From: Deltaproteobacteria bacterium
Lineage (GTDB): Bacteria > Desulfobacterota > B13-G15
Assembly (NCBI GenBank): GCA_003646705.1
Contig: QMLK01000007.1
Coordinates: 1 to 13,540 of the forward strand
Direction: 5' to 3'
Length of the DNA: 13,540 bases
In this document: one piece after another, positions 1 through 7,164 of the stretch
How the letters are laid out: each line of letters begins with the position of its first letter
How positions within the stretch are numbered: position 1 is the first letter of the stretch
Made by a program: the position numbers and the translations under genes
The notes under the pieces: model-generated
The model's database searches: none
Seen by the model: the letters and a program-made list of their open reading frames with translations, nothing else
Told to the model about the DNA's origin: nothing

Positions 1-3
1 CCC

Positions 4-1191
4 CTATCTCCCCCACCCCTTCAAGAACCTCCTTATCCCCCTTATGGCCTGCTTGATCCGCTGTTCGTTCTCCACCAAGGCGAACCTCACGTACCCCTCC
101 CCACATTCCCCGAAGCCGATCCCTGGGGAGACGGCCACCTTAGCCTCCTTCAGGAGCAACTTGGAGAACTCGAGGGAGCCCATCTTCCGGAAGGGCTCAG
201 GGATCTGGGCCCAGACGAACATGGTGGCCTTGGGCTTCTTGACGGGCCACCCGACCCTGTTGAGGCCCTCTACCAACGTGTCCCTGCGGGAGCGGTAGGT
301 CTCCACGATCCTCTCGACGCACTCCCTATCGGAGCGGAGGGCGATGATGGCGGCGATCTGGATGGGCTGGAAGATCCCGTAGTCGAAGTAGCTCTTCAGC
401 CGCGCCAGGGCGTGGATCATGCGGCTGTTGCCCACGGCGAAGCCCACTCGCCATCCGGGCATGCTGTAGCTCTTGGAGAGGGTGTAGAACTCCACAGCTA
501 CGTCCTTGGCCCCGGGGACCTGCAAGATGCTCGGGGCCTTGTAGCCATCGAAGACCAGGTCGGCATAGGCCAGGTCGTGTAGCACGAGCAGGTCGTGCTC
601 CTTGGCGAAGGCCACGACCTTTTCGAAGAAGGAGAGGTCGACGGTGGCGGTGGTGGGGTTGTGGGGGAAGTTGAGGATGAGCATCTTCGGCTTAGGCCAA
701 GTGAGGCGCGTGGCCGCCTGGAGCCTCTCGAAGAAGTCCTCCCCCCCTTCCTCCAAGGGCACACTCCTCAGGTCGCCGCCGGCGATCACCACGCAGTAGG
801 TGTGGATGGGATAGGCGGGGTTGGGCACAAGCACCACGTCCCCCGGACCGATGGTGGCCAGGGCGAGGTGGGCGATGCCGTCCTTGGACCCGATGGTGAC
901 GATGGCCTCCGTCTCCGGGTCCAGGTCCACATCGTAGCGGTCCCGGTACCAATCGGCGATGGCGAGGCGCAGCTTGTATATCCCACGGGAGGCGGAGTAA
1001 CGGTAGTTACGGGGGTTTTGAGCCGCCTCGATCAGCTTGTCGACGATGTGCTTGGGGGTGGGCAGGTCGGGATTGCCCATCCCCAAGTCGATGATGTCCT
1101 CCCCCCGCCTTCGCGCCTCGAGCTTCAGTTGATCCACCTGCGCAAAGACGTAAGGAGGGAGCCTCTTTATTCTGGGGAAATCCTCTGACAT
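4..1191 (-). CDS. alaC: Alanine aminotransferase AlaC (class I/II PLP aminotransferase)
   Basis: A 395-residue PLP enzyme that should transfer an amino group from glutamate to pyruvate to make alanine in the cytoplasm. The catalytic lysine is K240 in the motif [15 protein letters not shown]. Other family marks are NFPHNPT (residues 174-180, cofactor-binding Asn178), [12 protein letters not shown] (D206 and Y209 near the PLP ring) and the N-terminal RLPPYVF. The stretch from NFPHNPT to the lysine motif matches my memory of E. coli AlaC (412 residues) almost word for word, including KAPSI.QVPGA.DVAVEF. The ATG at 1191 is preferred over an in-frame TTG at 1227, because that TTG lies on a -35 box and E. 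coli-like proteins begin near [12 protein letters not shown]. No Shine-Dalgarno precedes the ATG; the promoter places transcription start at or next to it. The related LL-diaminopimelate aminotransferase is the main alternative. The stop codon is 3 bases inside the window, so any downstream operon partner is not visible. Confidence 0.9.
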   Translation of the reverse strand: MSEDFPRIKRLPPYVFAQVDQLKLEARRRGEDIIDLGMGNPDLPTPKHIVDKLIEAAQNPRNYRYSASRGIYKLRLAIADWYRDRYDVDLDPETEAIVTIGSKDGIAHLALATIGPGDVVLVPNPAYPIHTYCVVIAGGDLRSVPLEEGGEDFFERLQAATRLTWPKPKMLILNFPHNPTTATVDLSFFEKVVAFAKEHDLLVLHDLAYADLVFDGYKAPSILQVPGAKDVAVEFYTLSKSYSMPGWRVGFAVGNSRMIHALARLKSYFDYGIFQPIQIAAIIALRSDRECVERIVETYRSRRDTLVEGLNRVGWPVKKPKATMFVWAQIPEPFRKMGSLEFSKLLLKEAKVAVSPGIGFGECGEGYVRFALVENEQRIKQAIRGIRRFLKGWGR

Positions 1192-1198
1192 AGTCTGA

Positions 1199-1227
1199 AT
1201 TATCGAGAAAAAGCCACCAGGGGTCAA
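1199..1227 (-). promoter_or_regulatory. Sigma-70-type promoter of alaC, giving a near-leaderless mRNA
   Basis: On the minus strand, TTGACC (1227-1222) is followed by a 17-base spacer and GATAAT (1204-1199). Each box matches the bacterial housekeeping consensus at 5 of 6 positions. Counting seven bases past the -10 box puts transcription start at 1192 or 1191. 1191 is the A of the alaC ATG, so the mRNA should have no or almost no 5' leader. This agrees with the absence of a Shine-Dalgarno sequence. Confidence 0.6.
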
Positions 1228-1239
1228 GCTTCCAAACTG

Positions 1240-1268
1240 TTGACAAAGGAGACCTTTCGGTTAATTAT
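1240..1268 (+). promoter_or_regulatory. Sigma-70-type promoter of the LysM-dprA-topA-lnt operon
   Basis: A perfect TTGACA (1240-1245) is followed by a 17-base spacer and AATTAT (1263-1268, 4 of 6 matches). Start of transcription is predicted near 1275, leaving a leader of about 53 bases before the ATG at 1328. The -35 box lies back to back with the alaC -35 box, with 12 bases between them. A small inverted repeat, AAAGG-AGA-CCTTT (1245-1257), sits in the spacer and could be an operator, though it is short enough to be chance. Confidence 0.5.
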
Positions 1269-1327
1269 GGCCTCTGAATAAAGCTATGAGCCCTTTTACC
1301 GATAAGGGTCTTGAAGGAGGGAGGAAG

Positions 1328-2302
1328 ATGAGGAAGGCCGTAGCCGTCCTTATAGCGGTCCTAGTGGGCGTTTTATCCCTCTGGCTGGTGGAGGCTTCCT
1401 CAGAGGGGCCCACGGCAAAGGAGGTCTATACGGTGGTGAAGGGGGATACCCTCTGGGATATATCGGAGGAGTTCTACGGGGACCCCTTCCTATGGCCCCT
1501 GCTTTGGCAGCAGAACCAGCAGATAAGCAACCCACACCTCATCTATCCAGGGGATCGCATCTACCTTTACCCTTACGAGGTCCTGGTGGAGGAGGGGAAG
1601 GAGGAGTTGAAGGTCAGCGAGGAGAGGCCCAAGCCCCTCCTCAAATTGGCCCGTTACCCAGAGGTCCTCTTCGCGGGTTTCTTGGCCGATGAGCCCCCTC
1701 AGGGTGTAGGGGAGGTGATCGGCGCTGAGGAGGATGGGAAGGATCACTTCGTCGAGGGCGACTTCCTCTACCTCTCCTTCCGTGAGGGGGTAGAGCCGGT
1801 GGCTGGGGAGACCTTCACCATCCTGAGGGTGAAGGGGGCGGTGAGACACCCCCTGACCGGCGAGCAAGTGGGATACAAGGTGGCCGTCATCGGCAGGGCG
1901 GTCCTCTTGGAGCAAGTGGAAGGGGTGTGGAGGGCTGAGGCCCTCCTCTCCTATGAACCCATTCAGAGGGGGGACCTGCTCCTGCCCTACCTGCCGCCTC
2001 TGGAGGAACTGCCCCTCCTCAATGCCTCGAGGCCCTTGGAGGTCCGATTGGTGGCCTCCCGGAAGGAGGGACACCTACTGGGCGAAGGGGAGGTGGTCTA
2101 CCTGGACAAGGGTGAGGAGGACGGGGTAAAGCCCGGGTTGCTCCTCGAGGTGGTACGGGAAGGGACCGAGGCTGCGCTCCCCACCAAGAAGGTGGGCAGG
2201 CTCGCCGTCATCTCCACGCGGAAACAGACCTCCACGGCCTTGATCCTCTCGAGCCGTGAACCTTTGAAGGTAGGGGATCGAGCGGAGGCCGTGATCGAAT
2301 AG
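1328..2302 (+). CDS. Secreted LysM-domain protein
   Basis: A 324-residue envelope protein. Residues 1-23 are a signal peptide: MRKAV, a hydrophobic core up to LWLVEA, and a likely cut after A23. Residues about 33-83 are one LysM module (YTVVKGDTLWDISEEFYGD...NPHLIYPGDRIYL), a fold that binds the glycan chains of peptidoglycan. The remaining 240 residues have no catalytic motif I recognise. They look beta-rich; a segment near the C-terminus (VYLDKGEEDGVKPGLLLEV...KVGDRAEAV) resembles small barrel modules such as the FlgT C-terminal domain, which is only an inference. The ATG at 1328 is chosen over the upstream ATG at 1286 because it has a strong Shine-Dalgarno (AGGAGGGAGG, 1315-1324) and starts exactly at the signal peptide. 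It is the first gene of the operon, 29 bp ahead of dprA. The binding role is well supported; the cellular job is unknown. Confidence 0.85.
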   Translation: MRKAVAVLIAVLVGVLSLWLVEASSEGPTAKEVYTVVKGDTLWDISEEFYGDPFLWPLLWQQNQQISNPHLIYPGDRIYLYPYEVLVEEGKEELKVSEERPKPLLKLARYPEVLFAGFLADEPPQGVGEVIGAEEDGKDHFVEGDFLYLSFREGVEPVAGETFTILRVKGAVRHPLTGEQVGYKVAVIGRAVLLEQVEGVWRAEALLSYEPIQRGDLLLPYLPPLEELPLLNASRPLEVRLVASRKEGHLLGEGEVVYLDKGEEDGVKPGLLLEVVREGTEAALPTKKVGRLAVISTRKQTSTALILSSREPLKVGDRAEAVIE

Positions 2303-2331
2303 CACCCCGCTGAGAGTCCGAAGCCCTGGCT

Positions 2332-3402
2332 ATGGAGGAGAGGCTCTATTGGCTTGCCCTCAACAAGGTCCCAGGTGTGGGTCCGGTCCTCTTCCGGAGG
2401 TTGTTGGATCGATGGGGCACCGCCAAGGCCGTCTTTGAGGCCCCAGAGGAGGAGCTTCGACGGATAGTCGGACAGCGGGTGGCGCGGGCCATCAAGGAGA
2501 TGGAGGCGGAGACGGTGGGAGAGGAGGAGGGCAGGCGAGCCCAGGCCCTCGGGGTGGAGATCTTGACCCTTCGGGACCGCTCTTACCCCTCCAACCTACG
2601 CCATATCTACGACCCTCCCCCTGTGCTCTACCTCAAGGGGAAGTTGGTCCCTCAGGACGACCTCGCCGTTGCGGTGGTGGGCTCGAGGCGCTGTTCCCCC
2701 TACGGAAGGGGCTTTGCACGCCGCCTCTCCAAGGCCTTGGCCTCCCGCGGGGTGACGGTCATAAGTGGCATGGCTACGGGGATAGATGCCGAGGCCCACC
2801 TCGGTGCCCTCGAGGCCGGGGGCAGGACGGTGGCTGTGCTCGGCTCGGGGCTCGACAGGGTCTACCCCCCTCAAAACCGGGGGCTCTTCGAGCGCATCGC
2901 CCGACAGGGGGCCGTCCTTTCGGAGTTCCCCTTGGGGGAAGCCCCGAACAGGTGGAACTTCCCCCTCCGCAACCGGGTGATAAGCGGGTTGTCCCTGGGA
3001 GTAGTGGTGGTTGAAGCCCCTTCGAGGAGTGGGGCCCTGATAACGGCCTCCTTGGCCTTGGAGCAGGGCCGCAGCGTCTTTGCCGTCCCGGGCTATGCGG
3101 GAGCGGTTACCAGCCGCGGGACCCACCGTCTGATCAAGGAAGGGGCAAAGCTGGTGGAGGAGCCAGAGGACGTCCTGGAGGAGCTGCTGCCTCAGTACGA
3201 GAGGGTAGAGCCCCAAAAGGGGGATCTGTCCGAGGAGGAGAGGGTCATGGTGGAGCTCCTCGAGCAGGGGCCCCTCCACATAGATGAGCTCTCCAGGAGG
3301 AGCTCCTTCGACGTCCAACGGATCAGTTCCCTTCTGCTCCAGATGGAGCTCAAGGGGCTGATCCTCCAGATGCCTGGAAAGATCTTCGCTCTGTCGAGAT
3401 GA
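2332..3402 (+). CDS. dprA: DNA-processing protein DprA
   Basis: A 356-residue cytoplasmic protein that in competent bacteria binds incoming single-stranded DNA and loads RecA. It is also widespread in bacteria not known to be transformable. The N-terminus has a helix-hairpin-helix-like segment (LNKVPGVGPVLFRRLL, residues 10-25). The core is the Rossmann-type DprA domain: GSRR at 117-120, SGMATGIDAEAH from 145, LGSGLDRVYP, NFPLRNRVISGLS (209-221), SGALITASLALEQGR and VPGYAG...SRGTHRLIKEGA. The C-terminal 60-70 residues look like the winged-helix DprA_WH domain (EEERVMVELLEQGPLHIDEL, then ...ELKGLILQMPGK). No clear Shine-Dalgarno precedes the ATG, so translation may depend on coupling with the gene before it, 29 bp upstream. 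Its stop overlaps the topA start in the sequence ATGA. Length and motifs are normal for the family. Confidence 0.95.
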   Translation: MEERLYWLALNKVPGVGPVLFRRLLDRWGTAKAVFEAPEEELRRIVGQRVARAIKEMEAETVGEEEGRRAQALGVEILTLRDRSYPSNLRHIYDPPPVLYLKGKLVPQDDLAVAVVGSRRCSPYGRGFARRLSKALASRGVTVISGMATGIDAEAHLGALEAGGRTVAVLGSGLDRVYPPQNRGLFERIARQGAVLSEFPLGEAPNRWNFPLRNRVISGLSLGVVVVEAPSRSGALITASLALEQGRSVFAVPGYAGAVTSRGTHRLIKEGAKLVEEPEDVLEELLPQYERVEPQKGDLSEEERVMVELLEQGPLHIDELSRRSSFDVQRISSLLLQMELKGLILQMPGKIFALSR

Positions 3403-5678
3403 GCCAGAGAGAGGGCAAACCCCTTATCATCGTAGAGTCCCCCACCAAGGCCCGGACCATAGGGAGGATCCTCGGGAAGGACTACATGGTGGAGGCCTCC
3501 GTGGGGCACATCAAGGACCTGCCGGAGAGGGAGCTCGGGGTGGACATCGAAGGGGGGTTCGCCCCCCAGTACGTCCTCATAAGGGGAAAGGAGAAGGTGG
3601 TGCAGAGGCTTCGTAGGCTCTCCAAGGGGGCCCCTCGTATCTACCTGGCCTCGGACCCCGACCGTGAGGGCGAGGCCATAGCTTGGCACATCGCCGAGGA
3701 GATAGCCGATGGGGGCAAGGAGATCCATCGGGTCCTAATCCACGAGATCACCCCGAGGGGGGTTCGGGAGGCCCTGGAGCAACCACGGGGGCTCCAGGAG
3801 AACCTCTACAGAGCCCAACAGGCCAGGCGGATCCTCGACAGACTGGTGGGCTACAAGATCAGCCCCCTGCTGTGGCGGAAGGTCAAGAGGGGCTTGAGCG
3901 CAGGGAGGGTGCAGTCTGTGGCCCTCAGGCTCATATGCGAACGGGAACGGGAGATCGAGGAGTTCGTCCCAAAGGAGTACTGGTCCGTCACGGCCGAGCT
4001 CGAGCATCCGGAGAAGCCCCCAGCCTTCAAGGCGCGGTTGGTGAAGATCGCCGGCAGGAAGGCGGACCTCAGGAGCGAGGAGGAGGCCAAGGAGGTACTC
4101 CACCGGCTCCAAGGGGCCGAGTTCGTGGTGAGGGAGGTCAAGCGGAAGGAGAAGAGACGTCGGCCCTCACCCCCCTTCATCACCAGCACCCTTCAGCAGG
4201 AGGCCTCCCGAAGGCTTCGCTTCTCGGTCAAGAAGACCATGGTCCTGGCGCAGCAGCTCTACGAAGGGGTGGAGCTTGGAGGGCTGGGGCGCCGGGGACT
4301 GATCACCTACATGCGGACCGACTCCGTCCGGGTCGCCCACGAAGCGGTAATTGGGGCCCGTAAGCTGATCGCCGATGCCTTCGGGGAGGCTTATGTACCG
4401 CCTCGACCCAACGTCTTCAAGAGCCGCAAGGGAGCCCAAGAGGCCCACGAGGCCATTCGCCCTGCCTCCCTCGACTTGCCCCCGGACAAGGTCAAGCCCT
4501 ACCTTACGGAGGACCAATACGCCCTCTACAAGCTGATCTGGGACCGCTTCTTGGCCTCTCAGATGGCCCCTGCGGTGCTCGATCAGATGACCGTGGAGGT
4601 TGGGGCGGGGGAGTTCCTCTTCTCGGCCACGGGGACGGTGGTCACGTTCCCCGGCTTCACCGCCTTCTATCAAGAGCTTCGGGAGGGCGAGGAGGAAGAG
4701 GAGGGGTTCGGACTGCCGCAACTTGAGCCGGGGGATAGGCTCCTGCTCAGAGAGCTCTCCCCGAAGCAGCATTTTACCCAACCCCCTCCTCGCTACACGG
4801 AGAGCTCCTTGGTGAGGGAGCTAGAGGAGAGGGGGATCGGTAGGCCCTCCACCTACGCCACCATCATCACCACCCTCCAGGAGCGGGGCTACGTGGAGCT
4901 GAGGGACAGGAAGTTCCACCCCACGGGTCTGGGGCGCCTCGTGGCCGAGCTCCTCGTGGCCAACTTCCCCGGCATCATGGACGTGGACTTCACCGCACGG
5001 ATGGAGGAGAAGCTCGACCAGATAGAGGAGGGGAGGGTCCCCTGGAGGGAGGTCCTGGAGGAGTTCTACACCTCCTTCTCCCAGGAGCTCGAGAGGGCCT
5101 CACGGGAGATGAGGGACGTGAAGCGCGAGAGGAGGCCCACCGACATCATATGCGACAAGTGCGGAAGCCCCATGGAGATCCGCTGGGGCCGATACGGTGA
5201 GTTCCTGTCCTGTACAGCCTTTCCCAAGTGCAAGAACGCGAAGATGTTCACCCGCGACGAAGAGGGCAGGATCCGGGTGGTGGAGGAGGAAAAGGCGGGG
5301 GAGTGCCCTCAATGTGGCAGTGCCTTGGTGGTCAAGAGGGGACGCTACGGCCCCTTTCTGGCCTGTAACCGTTGGCCCCGCTGCAATTACACCGAACCCC
5401 TCTCCACCGGCGTCAAGTGCCCCGTTGAGGGCTGCGGAGGGGAACTGGTGGAGAGGAGGACCAAGCGGGGTAGGGTCTTCTTCAGGTGCAGCCATTGGCC
5501 CCGTTGCCGGTTCACCCTGCCCCACAGACCGTTGCCCGAGCCCTGTCCTCAGTGCGGACACCCCTTCTTGGTGGAGAAGGGGAGGGCGGTCCTTTGTCCT
5601 GGGTGTGGCCATCAGAGGACTCCGCCACGGGAGGGGGAAGGTCCCCTTCCGTCAGAGGAGAATATCCCGAGGAGGTGA
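3399..5678 (+). CDS. topA: DNA topoisomerase I (type IA)
   Basis: A 759-residue enzyme that relaxes negative supercoils by cutting and passing one DNA strand. The N-terminal TOPRIM domain shows IVESPTKA (E13 the conserved acid) and SDPDREGEAIAWHI (D86, D88, E90 binding Mg). The active-site tyrosine is Y304 in GLITYMRTDS, with the partner arginine R306. QEASRRLRFS and GIGRPSTYATII mark the gate domains. The C-terminus carries four Cys4-type zinc modules: CDKCGSP...CTAFPKC, CPQCGSA...CNRWPRC, CPVEGCGG...CSHWPRC and CPQCGHP...CPGCG. The first three share the ..GRYG/RGRVF.. body, while the last is shorter with a CPGC end. The start overlaps the dprA stop by 4 bp and no good Shine-Dalgarno is visible, so it is probably coupled. 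The stop lies inside the ribosome-binding site of the next gene. Confidence 0.97.
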   Translation: MSQREGKPLIIVESPTKARTIGRILGKDYMVEASVGHIKDLPERELGVDIEGGFAPQYVLIRGKEKVVQRLRRLSKGAPRIYLASDPDREGEAIAWHIAEEIADGGKEIHRVLIHEITPRGVREALEQPRGLQENLYRAQQARRILDRLVGYKISPLLWRKVKRGLSAGRVQSVALRLICEREREIEEFVPKEYWSVTAELEHPEKPPAFKARLVKIAGRKADLRSEEEAKEVLHRLQGAEFVVREVKRKEKRRRPSPPFITSTLQQEASRRLRFSVKKTMVLAQQLYEGVELGGLGRRGLITYMRTDSVRVAHEAVIGARKLIADAFGEAYVPPRPNVFKSRKGAQEAHEAIRPASLDLPPDKVKPYLTEDQYALYKLIWDRFLASQMAPAVLDQMTVEVGAGEFLFSATGTVVTFPGFTAFYQELREGEEEEEGFGLPQLEPGDRLLLRELSPKQHFTQPPPRYTESSLVRELEERGIGRPSTYATIITTLQERGYVELRDRKFHPTGLGRLVAELLVANFPGIMDVDFTARMEEKLDQIEEGRVPWREVLEEFYTSFSQELERASREMRDVKRERRPTDIICDKCGSPMEIRWGRYGEFLSCTAFPKCKNAKMFTRDEEGRIRVVEEEKAGECPQCGSALVVKRGRYGPFLACNRWPRCNYTEPLSTGVKCPVEGCGGELVERRTKRGRVFFRCSHWPRCRFTLPHRPLPEPCPQCGHPFLVEKGRAVLCPGCGHQRTPPREGEGPLPSEENIPRR

Positions 5679-5681
5679 CCC

Positions 5682-5957
5682 ATGCCTGATTTCCCCCGTA
5701 TCGGTTCCAAGGTGGTGGCTAAGGTGTTGGAGGCCAAGAGGTGCACCATTGGGCTCAAGGAAGGGGAGGAGTTCGAGGTCAGCGTCCATCGATGTGGGGA
5801 CTTTTGCGGGGCCTTCTACCACAGCGCCTATAACCTCATCACCCTTCTGCAATTCGGGGGGAGTTTTCCCCTGAGCGACGACCCCGACGCCGTGGTGTGG
5901 GAGTGTCCCAACTTCCAGAACAGGGTGAGGGTGGAGTTCAGGAGGGTGAAGGGATGA
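5682..5957 (+). CDS. Small conserved protein of the TIGR04076 type, function unknown
   Basis: A 91-residue soluble protein. The pattern of an N-terminal strand (VVAKVLEAKR.C), an acidic turn with FEVS, a Cys pair, then LLQFGGSFP, DDPDAV and CPNFQNRVRVEFRR matches what I remember of the TIGR04076 family of uncharacterised proteins of about 90 residues. It has four cysteines: C21, C38, C42 and C75. C38 and C42 are spaced CGDFC; with C75 they could bind a metal or form a redox site, which is inference. There is no signal peptide or membrane segment. The ATG is 3 bp after topA and has a strong Shine-Dalgarno, GGAGGTGA at 5671-5678, that contains the topA stop codon. It is the third cistron of a tight coupled run (dprA, topA, this gene), but family members occur in many contexts and this position does not reveal a function. 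Confidence 0.8.
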   Translation: MPDFPRIGSKVVAKVLEAKRCTIGLKEGEEFEVSVHRCGDFCGAFYHSAYNLITLLQFGGSFPLSDDPDAVVWECPNFQNRVRVEFRRVKG

Positions 5958-6013
5958 GCACCTCCAAGGGGTTTGGCTCTATGCGGGGCGGTGCAGGAGG
6001 TCGTCGGCGGTGA
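5954..6013 (+). CDS. Putative 19-codon coupling mini-ORF ahead of the DegT gene
   Basis: A 19-residue reading frame, MSTSKGFGSM then RGGAGGRRR, basic and Gly/Arg-rich at its end. Its ATG overlaps the stop of the preceding gene (ATGA, 5954-5957), and its TGA overlaps the GTG start of the DegT-type gene (GTGA, 6010-6013). It has its own Shine-Dalgarno, GGAGG at 5941-5945, 8 bases before the ATG. The frame therefore exactly fills the 52 bases between the two larger genes and would let ribosomes pass from one to the next. I do not recognise the peptide. It may act only through its translation, or the overlaps could be chance in GC-rich DNA. No homologue is claimed. Confidence 0.35.
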   Translation: MSTSKGFGSMRGGAGGRRR

Positions 6014-7164
6014 GGGTGCCCTTTATAAACCTCAAGGCTCAGTACGAAGGGCTCAGGGGGGAGATGGAGGAGGCGATCAAGGAGGTCCTCGAGAGCCAGC
6101 GCTTCATCCTCGGCCCCAAGGTAAGGGCCCTTGAGGAGGCCTTGGCCCATTACATCGGGGTCAAGGAGGCCATAGGGGTCGCCTCCGGAACCGATGCCTT
6201 GGTCCTGTCCCTCATGGCCCTCGGGGTGGGGGAGGGGGATGAGGTCATCACCACCCCCTTCACCTTCTTCGCCACGGCAGGGGCCATCATGAGGGTTGGG
6301 GCGAGGCCGGTATTCGTGGACATAGATCCCCGGACCTACAACCTCGATCCCTCCCTCCTCGAGGAGAGGATCACCCCCAGAGCCAAGGTGATACTGCCCG
6401 TTCACCTCTTCGGCCAATGTGCCGACATGGGGCCCATCCTGGAGGTGGCCGAAAGGCACGGCCTCAAGGTGGTGGAAGATGCCGCTCAAGCCATGGGGGC
6501 GGATTACACCGTCGATTCCTCCCCCCGCAGGGCGGGCTCCATGGGGCATTTGGGGTGTTTTTCCTTCTACCCCACCAAGAACCTCGGGGGGGCAGGTGAT
6601 GGGGGGTTGGTGGTCACTGGGGAAGAGGAGCTGGCTGAAAGGGTGAGGTTACTCCGTGTCCACGGTGCCAAACGCAAATACGAGCACGAGCTGGTGGGCA
6701 TCAACAGCAGGTTGGACGAGCTGCAGGCGGCCGTCCTCCTCGCAAAGCTCCCCCATCTGGAGGAGTGGACTGCGAAGAGGATCGCCAAGGCCCACCGCTA
6801 CGACGAGCTCTTCGCCGAGGCGGACCACGAGGCCTTAGGGATAGGTCTCCCGGTGGTGGAGTACCGAAACCGCCATGTCTTCCACCAATACGTCATAAGG
6901 GTGCCTCACCGAGACGCCCTACGCAGCCATCTGCAGGAGGTGGGGGTGGAGACGGAGGTCTATTACCCCCTGCCCCTCCATCTGCAGCCCTGCCTGCAGT
7001 CCTTGGGTTACAGGGAGGGGGACTTCCCCCAGGCGGAGAAGGCGGCCCGCGAGGTCTTGGCCCTTCCCATCCACCCGGAGCTCACCGCTGAGGAGCAGGA
7101 ATACGTGGTGGAGCAGATCGTGCAGTTCCTTTCCGAAAAGCCGAGATGGGCCTCGCCCTGCTGA
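6010..7164 (+). CDS. DegT/DnrJ/EryC1/StrS-family sugar aminotransferase
   Basis: A 384-residue PLP enzyme of the family that aminates keto sugars bound to nucleotides, used for surface polysaccharides. Family marks: PFINLKAQY at the N-terminus, SGTDAL (60-65), TTPFTFFATAGAI (81-93), VVEDAAQAMGA with D157 facing the PLP nitrogen, and FSFYPTKNLGG..GDGG with the catalytic lysine K190. Later come HGAKRKYEH, GINSRLDELQAA and YYPLPLHLQP. Closest to mind are WbpE/FdtB-like 3-amino-sugar aminotransferases, but the substrate cannot be read from sequence. The start is GTG at 6010 with AGGAGG at 5995-6000, nine bases upstream, and overlaps the stop of the 19-codon frame. The end overlaps lnt by 19 bp. 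No other sugar-nucleotide or glycosyltransferase gene is in the window, which leaves its pathway open. Confidence 0.9.
   Translation: MRVPFINLKAQYEGLRGEMEEAIKEVLESQRFILGPKVRALEEALAHYIGVKEAIGVASGTDALVLSLMALGVGEGDEVITTPFTFFATAGAIMRVGARPVFVDIDPRTYNLDPSLLEERITPRAKVILPVHLFGQCADMGPILEVAERHGLKVVEDAAQAMGADYTVDSSPRRAGSMGHLGCFSFYPTKNLGGAGDGGLVVTGEEELAERVRLLRVHGAKRKYEHELVGINSRLDELQAAVLLAKLPHLEEWTAKRIAKAHRYDELFAEADHEALGIGLPVVEYRNRHVFHQYVIRVPHRDALRSHLQEVGVETEVYYPLPLHLQPCLQSLGYREGDFPQAEKAAREVLALPIHPELTAEEQEYVVEQIVQFLSEKPRWASPC

Noticed and set aside
1192..1227. An upstream TTG start for alaC
   Set aside because: The TTG is part of the -35 box, and the 12 extra residues have no counterpart in the AlaC proteins I remember.
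1286..1327. An upstream ATG start for the LysM protein
   Set aside because: It would place 14 polar residues before a clean signal peptide, and the strong Shine-Dalgarno belongs to the ATG at 1328.
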